A DNA stretch of 64,000 nucleotides, from positions 79,880-143,879 of the forward strand of contig CAMWSM010000001.1 in NCBI GenBank assembly GCA_947176915.1, in the 5' to 3' direction. The notes under the pieces were generated by a model. The model ran no database searches. It was not told the origin of the DNA and saw nothing but the letters and a program-made list of their open reading frames with translations. A program made the translations under genes and the position numbers. Origin of the DNA: an uncultured Porphyromonadaceae bacterium (lineage in GTDB: Bacteria; Bacteroidota; Bacteroidia; Bacteroidales; Muribaculaceae). Of the stretch, positions 1-7,661 are shown piece by piece (within the stretch, counting starts at the first letter, position 1; each line of letters opens with the position of its first letter).

Positions 1-287
1 ACTCCCTAAATTCTATTCCGCAACATTGTGATTGCTAACTCCAATTGAGCCGAAATTGGTAATTTTCCGGCGTGAAAGAGAGAGAGAAGATTGAATGACA
101 CAACGACTGCTATTAATATTTCTCATATCTTTTTAATTTTATGGGAATTAGAAATAGTTTGCGTAATTTTTACAAAATTTATTTGTGTCAATAAAACAAT
201 TTTAACTCTTTTTGCGTTATTTCAACACAAACAAATTGTGTCGATTTCACGAAAACAAAATTATCTAACACTTAAAACTAAACGTTC
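1..287. other. AT-rich non-coding stretch at the window edge
   Basis: No credible gene is seen. An open frame begins at position 91 but overlaps the sigma-like gene in another frame and encodes a sequence without family character. The stretch is AT-rich and presumably carries the promoter of the gene that starts at 288; I see no clean TAnnTTTG box. Confidence 0.5.
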
Positions 288-875
288 ATGGCAGCTTCAA
301 TCTACACATCACCGGAAACATTCTTCACTGAGTTTCGCGCAATCTTCATTGAAAAGATGGCGTGCAAGTATTCCTCAATTTCCCGGGAGGATATTGAAGA
401 TCTCTATCAGGATTCATTCCTCATCCTTGTGGAGAACTATAGCGCAGGGAAAGTAAATCCTGAGACAGGAAAGGGGAACGTCAGAACAAATTGGTGGAAC
501 TATCTTCTGTCAGTAGGGACTCGTCAGATGTCGAAGCGCCTGAAAAGACTTTCCGACACCTCCTCCCTGGAAAGCAATGCCAATATTGAGAACATGGATG
601 GCTTTATGTTCCAGACCGGCGCATATATCTCTGCCGATGAGGAGAGTGAAGCAGCATTGAGAGAGAGAAGGATAATCTTTATTGAAAGTGAGCTTTCAAT
701 GCTTTCTGAAAATGTAGCCGGAATTATCACCGACAAGTATATTCTGGGACTTCCTGACACGGAAATAGCCCGCAGAAGAGATTACGCCAATGCCTCCACC
801 ATCAAGGCAAAGCGTTCACAAATTATTAAGAGAATAAAAGATAAGAAACAAAAGATTGCAAGGGCAGTGGCATAA
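288..875 (+). CDS. Sigma-70 family (ECF-like) RNA polymerase sigma factor
   Basis: A 195-residue protein that resembles small sigma-70 factors, which direct core RNA polymerase to particular promoters. The sequence shows a region-2-like helix (DIEDLYQDSFLILVEN, about residues 37-52) matching the family pattern of acidic residues followed by a Q-[DE]-x-F core, then a basic stretch ending in KRLKRL. The C-terminal third (about 135-190) has a region-4-like helix-turn-helix, with LSENVAGIITDKYILGLPD followed by a lysine-rich recognition segment. The length fits an ECF sigma factor. No anti-sigma gene with the usual zinc or FecR features follows. The next gene, 104 bp downstream, encodes a membrane-anchored protein that could be a partner, but this is inference. 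A sigma-like DNA-binding protein of an accessory element is the alternative. Confidence 0.7.
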   Translation: MAASIYTSPETFFTEFRAIFIEKMACKYSSISREDIEDLYQDSFLILVENYSAGKVNPETGKGNVRTNWWNYLLSVGTRQMSKRLKRLSDTSSLESNANIENMDGFMFQTGAYISADEESEAALRERRIIFIESELSMLSENVAGIITDKYILGLPDTEIARRRDYANASTIKAKRSQIIKRIKDKKQKIARAVA

Positions 876-979
876 TTTTGCCACTCCCTTACAATCATGC
901 AGTCTCTTTTACGTTTTAATTATACACTGAATTATCTCAAATTCAACTTGGGAGCTCTCCCTTCACCTATTATTCTATT

Positions 980-1708
980 ATGGATCAATATAGCATGGAA
1001 ATAATCTTCATCATATTTGTAATAATTGTCTCACTCATTGCCGGTGTCCTCTGCGCGGCATTCTATCGTCATCTCCACAGGAAATTCTCCAATATCAAGC
1101 AGCTGCTCACAGAGGAGGAGGACCGGAAAGTGGAGGAAAGAGCCCAACTTCTTGCCAAAGAATATATTGAAAAGAGAGCCCGGCAGGCCTCCCTACAACC
1201 CGGGGCTACCGTTCCGAAAGATGATTTTGACGTCAATCAGCCTCGGGAGAATCATATACCCTATTTGAGTTCCATCCTTAAGGATATAGGATGCAATATT
1301 GAGGTAGACAATGAAGGAAACACATCTTTCAAATATCAGGGAGAGGAATTTTTCGTGGAATATAACGGTATATACCTGCGTATCTGGGATCCCTCCTGGG
1401 CACGCATAGAGACTGACAATCCCAATTTCCGGGATGTCCTTAAGGCAGTCAACGAAGCCAACTACGGCTTCGGTCCTACTGTCGTTTTCACTCTTCCCGA
1501 CACCTCAGGCTCCGTAGCACTCCATAGCCGTTACGATATCTATTTTCCGGCTTTTATGAAAAATGACCCCGGTTTCCTAAAGATGTCGCTTAATCTCTTC
1601 TTCGACACTAAACATAATTTAGCCGGCCATCTCCGCGAGATAAATGACAAAGGAATCAATCTGCCTAATCCTGCGCTTCTCAATCCCCTCATCCCCTCAA
1701 GCAACTAA
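980..1708 (+). CDS. Membrane-anchored protein with a soluble C-terminal domain (possibly YbjN/type III chaperone-like fold)
   Basis: A 242-residue protein of unknown function. Residues about 8-30 form one strongly hydrophobic helix (IIFIIFVIIVSLIAGVLCAAF), followed by a basic patch and a charged, probably coiled-coil segment rich in E, K and R (about 35-70). The rest is a soluble alpha/beta domain with repeated aromatic strands and a leucine-rich end. The alternation of strands such as FFVEYNGIYLRIWDP with later helices recalls YbjN-like domains, but no motif proves it. It lies 104 bp after the sigma-like gene on the same strand, so the two may be co-transcribed. A strong hairpin terminator follows 170 bp downstream. 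Confidence 0.55.
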   Translation: MDQYSMEIIFIIFVIIVSLIAGVLCAAFYRHLHRKFSNIKQLLTEEEDRKVEERAQLLAKEYIEKRARQASLQPGATVPKDDFDVNQPRENHIPYLSSILKDIGCNIEVDNEGNTSFKYQGEEFFVEYNGIYLRIWDPSWARIETDNPNFRDVLKAVNEANYGFGPTVVFTLPDTSGSVALHSRYDIYFPAFMKNDPGFLKMSLNLFFDTKHNLAGHLREINDKGINLPNPALLNPLIPSSN

Positions 1709-1730
1709 ACGATTCCCCTCCTCGGAGGTG

Positions 1731-1829
1731 GGGCAACACCATACCGGGAGGAGGGGCAGTCCCCTGCCCCGACATGCGCGACTGAACCAAAGCAAAAAAC
1801 TCTTTAAATCATTTCATCGCGCACCAGAG
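1731..1829 (+). repeat. Dispersed repeat family R1, copy 1
   Basis: About 100 bp that recur in the same orientation at 3736-3835. The shared core contains GGGCAACACC, then a GC-rich hairpin in which GGGGCAG pairs with CTGCCCC across a TCC loop, then GCGACTGAACCAAAGC, and ends with ACCAGAG. A shorter third copy of the hairpin part lies near 62557-62590. The two complete copies flank the ATPase/nuclease gene as direct repeats. Confidence 0.85.
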
Positions 1830-1876
1830 ACACTCCCGAGGAGCAAATAAAACAGCTCCTGCCATATTATTACAGA

Positions 1877-1908
1877 AAATCTTGCGAATGAATCCGCAAG
1901 ATTTTTTT
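1877..1908 (+). terminator. Rho-independent terminator
   Basis: A 10-bp perfect stem (AAATCTTGCG at 1877-1886 with CGCAAGATTT at 1895-1904), an 8-base loop and a run of T. It would end transcription of the sigma-like and membrane protein genes, and it also lies beyond the 3' end of the convergent ATPase gene. Confidence 0.85.
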
Positions 1909-1967
1909 GTAATACCCCAGTCGGCTTTGTTCGGATGGTTACAATCGTTTGGAGGAGCTGTGATGTG

Positions 1968-3563
1968 TTAGGGCATTCGGCGAATGCTCCGGGGCACTAC
2001 GAGAATTTTCCACGACTCGATGCAGCGGGTTTTTGAAGAAAAAGATGCTCCAATCAGAATCAGCTTCCGAGAGTCCAGCTGATATTTTCTCCCATAATTA
2101 CGCTCCTGTATCTGACGAAGGGCTTCTTCCGCCGGGTGGTCATATTTAAGCTCGATTATATACACATAGTTTTCTGTTTTAATCTCAATATCTATCCGCC
2201 CTTCGGATGTGTGTGATTCAGTAGCTGTATTCAAGCCAATCATATCCATCAGAAGAAAGAAAGCATTATGGAAATTATTCTCATTATCCATACGCATGGC
2301 GTAATCAATGCCGGCAAAATATGATTGCAGACCCTTCATCCCTTTTTCCGGCTCTCCAAAAATGAAATTACGGGCAATTTCTTTTACAAGGATATTCCCT
2401 TCCACAGGTTTAGTGGTTACGTAATAAGGTATCAATACGTTAAACAGACCAAACTTAACCTCGTTGTTAGGGAGACCAAGGCGATAGCTTTTTATACGTC
2501 TGTCATAATCTTTGATGGTCAGATAACCTGTTTGAAACAGAAGAGCCGTTGGATTTGGATTAAGAAGATCGAGTCCTTTCAAATCGGATTCTCCACAATA
2601 TGAATCAAGTGTATCTTCAAGATTGACATCAATACGTCGTAAAGTTTCGGCTATGAGTGTAGGTAAGCCGGTATCATTCCAATAATACTCGATTTTTCCT
2701 TTGTACAAACAACTCAGCAAGGACCAAGGATTGTAAACATGAGAACCATTCTCCGTAAACCTATACCCATCATAGTTTTCTTTTAATTCTCGCTCTGTCT
2801 GTTCAACAGGAATCCCCAATTTATCTGCAAGTTTTTCTATGCCGGGAGATAATATTGTGTTAATTTCTTTGACTGTTACTCCACAAATATCAGCAAAGGC
2901 ATCATCAAAAGTTATGTCGTTGAGATTATTGAGGTCAGAGAATATGGAGAGTTTGCTGAAGCGGCTCACCCCCGTCAGGAACACTAAACGAAGATGCTCT
3001 GAAGAGCTTTTGAAATTTGAATAGAGGGAGGCAAGCTTAGCACGATATTGCTCAAATTCTTCTTCCCGGCTGATATTTCTCACCAACGGTTTGTCATATT
3101 CATCCACCAACACCACCACACGCTTACCCGTCTTTCGATGTGCCTGCTCAATTATATGTCGAAATCGGGTCGAGATTTCTTTAGTAAAAGGAATGATGTC
3201 ATACTTTGTTTCCCACTCTCTGAAATATGCCTCCAGAATAGCCTCCAAGCTATCAGGATCTGTGTAATTGCCTAAATTGAGATCAAGTCTGAGCACAGGA
3301 TAGCGCTCCCAATTCCAGTTGGTGGAAGCAACGGCAAGTCCTTTGAAAAGCTCCCTTTCCCCCTCAAAGAAGTATTGGAGAGTAGAAAGGAAGAGTGATT
3401 TTCCGAAACGCCGTGGACGAGCGAGAAAGTAATATTTCCCCCCCTCTTCAAGGATTGTATTGATGAAAGAGGTTTTGTCGATATAGACATATCCACCCTT
3501 GACAAGAGTTCTGAAATCTTGTTCCCCGATAGCATATTTCATCTTATTCGTCATACTCTCCAT
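1968..3563 (-). CDS. AAA-ATPase-like / PD-(D/E)XK nuclease domain protein
   Basis: A 531-residue protein of the Bacteroidota family with an AAA-ATPase-like N-terminal domain (PF09820 type) and a C-terminal PDDEXK_9 domain. The start region reads MKYAIGEQDFRTLVKGGY. The P-loop is RPRRFGKSLFLST, and the Walker B strand is VVVLVDEYDKPL. Near the C-terminus, GRIDIEIKT followed by YIIELKYD supplies the D and E-x-K of a PD-(D/E)XK fold, so that site looks intact. These genes are very common and variable in gut Bacteroidales; the role is unproven, with defence or mobile-element functions suggested. I chose the ATG at 3563 (or 3554, preceded by GGAG) because the longer GTG start at 3608 adds 15 basic, unconserved residues. 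Direct repeats flank the gene. Confidence 0.85.
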   Translation of the reverse strand: MESMTNKMKYAIGEQDFRTLVKGGYVYIDKTSFINTILEEGGKYYFLARPRRFGKSLFLSTLQYFFEGERELFKGLAVASTNWNWERYPVLRLDLNLGNYTDPDSLEAILEAYFREWETKYDIIPFTKEISTRFRHIIEQAHRKTGKRVVVLVDEYDKPLVRNISREEEFEQYRAKLASLYSNFKSSSEHLRLVFLTGVSRFSKLSIFSDLNNLNDITFDDAFADICGVTVKEINTILSPGIEKLADKLGIPVEQTERELKENYDGYRFTENGSHVYNPWSLLSCLYKGKIEYYWNDTGLPTLIAETLRRIDVNLEDTLDSYCGESDLKGLDLLNPNPTALLFQTGYLTIKDYDRRIKSYRLGLPNNEVKFGLFNVLIPYYVTTKPVEGNILVKEIARNFIFGEPEKGMKGLQSYFAGIDYAMRMDNENNFHNAFFLLMDMIGLNTATESHTSEGRIDIEIKTENYVYIIELKYDHPAEEALRQIQERNYGRKYQLDSRKLILIGASFSSKTRCIESWKILVVPRSIRRMP

Positions 3564-3735
3564 TTTATTATTATTCCTTATCTTCCGGCGGCATCCAATC
3601 CTTGCCACGACAGGTTGCCCATAATGTCAATAGTGACTTGAATAAAGCATTCGTGAATCACATATCTTTCATGGAATTGGCTTTATTCTGCTAAATTAAT
3701 AAAAATAATTTGATAATCCAAATTCCCGCGAGGAG

Positions 3736-3835
3736 GGGCAACACCTTACCGGGAGGAGGGGCAGTCCCCTGCCCCGACCGTGGCGACTGAACCAAAGCAT
3801 ATAACCTTTTTAATTCATTTTGTCGCGAACCAGAG
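3736..3835 (+). repeat. Dispersed repeat family R1, copy 2
   Basis: Same 100-bp repeat and orientation as 1731-1829, with scattered substitutions. It is followed at 3844-3861 by another small hairpin (GGGTCAG with CTGACCC). The 422-bp spacer 3564-3985 otherwise contains only AT-rich DNA, the ATPase upstream region and the fimbrial operon terminator; I see no further gene in it. Confidence 0.85.
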
Positions 3836-3931
3836 TCGCCCCCTGGGTCAGAGGACTGACCCCTCTCCCAGTGACGGATTCAAGAGATGACTCCAATCTC
3901 AGTTTAATATCTCAGAATATATTCTATAAAA

Positions 3932-3966
3932 ATGTCGGCTACAATTTATTTCGTTGTAGCCGACAT
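3932..3966 (-). terminator. Terminator hairpin of the fimbrial operon
   Basis: A perfect 13-bp stem (ATGTCGGCTACAA at 3932-3944 with its complement at 3954-3966) with a 9-base loop, 20 bp after the last fimbrial gene on the minus strand, followed in that direction by TTTTATAGAAT. The T run is short, but the position is right. Confidence 0.8.
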
Positions 3967-3985
3967 AATTATTTATTAAACCCTA

Positions 3986-6900
3986 TTACCAAGTTGCAGT
4001 AACTTCATAACAGTTATCCGTGGCATTGTAATTATTTTTCACATCATTGAAGGTAATGGTCTTATCACCACCTTGCCCGGTATCATTATTCAAGATATAA
4101 TGAATACTTGTATGATTATTCACAATTGTAATGTCACACTGTCTCATTCCATTTCCGGCATCCACACCTTCAGAGCCATGCCAGTTACCTACATATTTAT
4201 ATTCAGGAGTTTGATTAAAGATATAAATATATTTAGCTGTGGATGAAGACCATTTGAAGCGGATCTTATCGCCGTTTTCGAATTCGGTCTTCTCTTTCTT
4301 GCTGACGGTGAGTGTCTGGGTGGTGGAATTATAGGTAAACTTATAGGTTCCCTTTGTAATGGAGAAGTTTTTATCGCCTTGACCGGTTGAGCCGCCACAG
4401 AGGAATGGAGTGTCAAGAACAATCGTACCTGATGCTCCTGCATATCCGTAAGCATCTACTTCAACGCCATCACTCAATTTCTGAATTACAAATTCACCGT
4501 CATAATTTACAGTTACGGTAGCAGTCCAAGTATCAGAGCTTTCCTTATTAAGAGCCTTCTTTGAACCGGCCTCATCCCAGGCATTCGTAAAGATATTGCC
4601 ATGAATCTGATAGGTTATCTCAGGATCTTTATAACCCTGAGCCTCAGCGTTCGTAAGAGATATTTTGGAAACATCCGTTCTGTTGACATTCCAATAATAA
4701 CTGAGTGTTCCACTGTTGACTCCGGTTTTTGCGCAAGAAGTAATATTTCCATTACCGGCTGCATTCAATACGGAGATTCCCGGATTCGGAGCGTCATCCC
4801 CTGAAGCCTTCCAACCGTTCAATGCACCCGGAGAGAGTTCTGTAGTTATTTTTGCTCCTCCTGTTCCATCTTTAGATATGGAGTAGATCTGACCGTTTTC
4901 ACCTTTAAAGTTGAAAATCAAGTAGAGATCTTCAGCACTTGTTTTGCCTAAGTATCTATAATTGATATAATCGCTGTAGGCAGTATTATAGTTGGCTATA
5001 GGAGTGCCGGGCCAGGTTGCCACAGGTACGCGCTCATCGGCTGCATTCAGAGTGTAAGCAAACACGTGGGTAGCCCCTTTTACGAAGAATTTGGCTTCCT
5101 GAGTATCTTTCTCTTCTGTATGCTTGCTGACACATCTTAGACTCAATGCAAATCCCTTGTTATCGCCGTAATCCACGCGTGCATTTGAAATCTGAGTAGC
5201 CTCACCATAAATTACGAAATCCTTCAACCAGCGACCACGTTCATCTTTCTCGAAACCGGTAGCGGTGGTCTGCGACCAATAGTAGCCCACACAGTTATCA
5301 CCCGCCTTAGTTGTATTATCAAAATACATTGATTTCGAGAAATAGACGTTCAGATCCGTACCATCTGATTTCTTGGAGTCGGAAGCATAATAGGCAGTTA
5401 TATAAGAACCCATGTTCGTGGTAACGAACTTAGAGGATTTTCTTATAGCATCCCAGTCAGTAGAATAAGGCACTTGGTAACCGGGAGGACAAAGATTAGC
5501 ATAAAGGTTAGGCTCAGTTCCATTCTGTTTTGCAGCATAGAAATACGCTCCGCGCCCGGCTGTTGTGCCATGTTGTGCGTTTCCATTTACCTGCTCTATA
5601 TAAAGCTCAGCAGAATGAGCACCAATGTTACGGTCAAGCCAACGGTTATTGCCGATTTTCACTACACCGTAGTATGTAAACTGTTTTGAGTTATCATACG
5701 TCCCTGCGACAGCATGGGAATAATCATCCTTATGGAAGAAACCGGTATGATAGATTGCGATCGGCATCTCTTTCCAGTCATTAGTTCCGGAGGGAGCAAC
5801 CTCTACCATCAATGTACCCACACCATAGAGATCACCGGCTTCCTTCTTCATTGAAAGCTCAATCTTCGGACCCTCCTGATTTGCCGTAGTAGTTACAATG
5901 CCATCGTCATCCGCAGAGAGAATATTGATCTGAGCGTTATTGCGAATTACCGGATCGCTATCGTCAGAAATACTGAATCTCCATTTGTAGGTATTATCAT
6001 TCGGATTAACAAACGTAACTGTATATTTATATGTCCAAGGATTATTAGTATTCTCACCATACATCACCGGGAAATGGAAGCCTTCGTCGCGTGCATCGCC
6101 ATTATTGGCTTCAGCCTCAACACCCCAAACATTATTTTCCAAAAATCTAAAATAATCCGCTTGTCTCCAATCCGACTTTTGAGTGGTACCATTCTCATAT
6201 ACTTCCAGAACAGCAGATTTCACAACATCCTCGGCATTAAAATCTCTTTTCCATACTACAGGCACCACACGCGATAGATTTCTCCATCTCACAGTGATAT
6301 TGGCAGTTTGAGAGCCGACTTCTGACGTACGTGAGAATTTAGCTTCTACCCTGTAGAGCTTGCCGGGAGTAGAGCCTGTTGCGAGATTCTCCCCGGTCTC
6401 ATCAACTTTTGAAATGGCACCGATAGTCAACCAAGATTTGCTTGATATGAAATTATCAGCCTTGAGATCAATATCATCATATTGACCATCCTTATTACTT
6501 ACTCGCACATAGAAATATTCTGAGGCGGTGGCATTGCCCGTTACATTTCCTGTGTGAGTCAAGGAATGGCTCACACCAAGAGAATTCTTTCCGTCAGTGA
6601 CGATATTGTAGACACGCGGGGAACGATCAACGATATTCCATTCAAGGGCTCCTCCTGATTTGGGAGTAGGATTAGCGGCAGCCTCCTCAGTAGTGGTATA
6701 ACCTTTCCCCTTGACATCTTCAATCACAAACTGATAGTAATGGTTCGGATTCAGATTCAGGAGGTTTTCTTGCTCGAAGTCCAGACGGTAGTAATAATCT
6801 GTACCGTCAAATTCATTATTCTTCACAATCACGTATGCTCCCGACTTGTTCGTAGTAGGATGAACGAATACAGGATCAGTGGTGGTGAAAGACGCAGGAA

Positions 6901-7603
6901 TTGTTACTCTTGTCGGAGTATTACCTAAAATAAAGTTGGAATTGTCAGTATCGGCTCCTGAGAAAATACTTCCCTCATTAGCTGAACCCAACACAACGAA
7001 AGGAAGCGCCTCGTCAAGTTTAATCATACCGTCAGCATCGGTAACAAGATTGCCGTCGTTGTCTTTCATACCTTTATTGACACTCACTTTTGCAGCACTT
7101 CTGTATAAAGCTACGGAGTTAAAAGCGAGAATATCGTTAAGGGATGCGCTGCCGCTCATCACAAGATAATCCGTATCTCCGTCAGTCACTTTAGTGAGGT
7201 TGGTGGTAAGAGGTTTTATATCATCTTTTGATGAAAGATTTTTCTTTCCTTCAAAGTATGCCACATCGTATGCTTCGGGAGCATTAGCAAGCATAAGGAA
7301 GGAGAGATTTTTATCCTTGCGAAGCTTAGCATCAATAGTCACATCGCAACTTGTCTTGGTGGGATCAAGGGATTCCACTTGCTGAAGTTTTCCGGCTCCG
7401 TCAAAAATAAGTAGAGTCAATGTATGCACGGTATTTTCATCGGTTGCACGAGTCTGAATGCCCTGCATTTCCGGTACGGAGTAGCGGAATTCGAGCTGAC
7501 CGTCAGATGGCATTTCCGCAAATTGCCCATCGAACATGTCGTCGCTACAGGAAGTAGCGAGCAACATAAGTCCGGCGGTCATATATGATAATATCTTTTT
7601 CAT
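3986..7603 (-). CDS. Large fimbrillin-like lipoprotein with FISUMP domain and starch-binding-like modules (candidate fimbrial tip)
   Basis: A 1205-residue secreted lipoprotein, last gene of the fimbrial operon. The signal peptide ends in LLATSC with the lipid-bearing Cys at about 19. Residues about 35-330 have the fimbrillin/Mfa-like pattern, with an early TRA cleavage-like arginine. Residues about 640-825 match the Fibrobacter succinogenes major paralogous (FISUMP) domain: RWLDRNIGA, YANLCPPGYQVPYSTDW, YYWSQT and a closing LSLRCV. Two later segments (about 834-940 with VATWPGTP, and about 1098-1150 with KYIYIFNQ) resemble starch-binding CBM26-type modules. Size, position and adhesive-type modules suggest a tip or host/glycan-binding subunit; this is inference. 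ATG 7603 is chosen because it begins the signal peptide; an upstream in-frame codon at 7630 adds nine residues. Confidence 0.8.
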   Translation of the reverse strand: MKKILSYMTAGLMLLATSCSDDMFDGQFAEMPSDGQLEFRYSVPEMQGIQTRATDENTVHTLTLLIFDGAGKLQQVESLDPTKTSCDVTIDAKLRKDKNLSFLMLANAPEAYDVAYFEGKKNLSSKDDIKPLTTNLTKVTDGDTDYLVMSGSASLNDILAFNSVALYRSAAKVSVNKGMKDNDGNLVTDADGMIKLDEALPFVVLGSANEGSIFSGADTDNSNFILGNTPTRVTIPASFTTTDPVFVHPTTNKSGAYVIVKNNEFDGTDYYYRLDFEQENLLNLNPNHYYQFVIEDVKGKGYTTTEEAAANPTPKSGGALEWNIVDRSPRVYNIVTDGKNSLGVSHSLTHTGNVTGNATASEYFYVRVSNKDGQYDDIDLKADNFISSKSWLTIGAISKVDETGENLATGSTPGKLYRVEAKFSRTSEVGSQTANITVRWRNLSRVVPVVWKRDFNAEDVVKSAVLEVYENGTTQKSDWRQADYFRFLENNVWGVEAEANNGDARDEGFHFPVMYGENTNNPWTYKYTVTFVNPNDNTYKWRFSISDDSDPVIRNNAQINILSADDDGIVTTTANQEGPKIELSMKKEAGDLYGVGTLMVEVAPSGTNDWKEMPIAIYHTGFFHKDDYSHAVAGTYDNSKQFTYYGVVKIGNNRWLDRNIGAHSAELYIEQVNGNAQHGTTAGRGAYFYAAKQNGTEPNLYANLCPPGYQVPYSTDWDAIRKSSKFVTTNMGSYITAYYASDSKKSDGTDLNVYFSKSMYFDNTTKAGDNCVGYYWSQTTATGFEKDERGRWLKDFVIYGEATQISNARVDYGDNKGFALSLRCVSKHTEEKDTQEAKFFVKGATHVFAYTLNAADERVPVATWPGTPIANYNTAYSDYINYRYLGKTSAEDLYLIFNFKGENGQIYSISKDGTGGAKITTELSPGALNGWKASGDDAPNPGISVLNAAGNGNITSCAKTGVNSGTLSYYWNVNRTDVSKISLTNAEAQGYKDPEITYQIHGNIFTNAWDEAGSKKALNKESSDTWTATVTVNYDGEFVIQKLSDGVEVDAYGYAGASGTIVLDTPFLCGGSTGQGDKNFSITKGTYKFTYNSTTQTLTVSKKEKTEFENGDKIRFKWSSSTAKYIYIFNQTPEYKYVGNWHGSEGVDAGNGMRQCDITIVNNHTSIHYILNNDTGQGGDKTITFNDVKNNYNATDNCYEVTATW

Positions 7604-7661
7604 GATGATTTTTAACTTTTGAATTACCATTTAAGCATTTCAAATTCTTAAGTTAATCCTA

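Noticed and set aside
91-456. Open frame overlapping the start of the sigma-like gene
   Set aside because: It is in another frame from a gene with clear sigma motifs, and its first half is low-complexity AT-rich translation.
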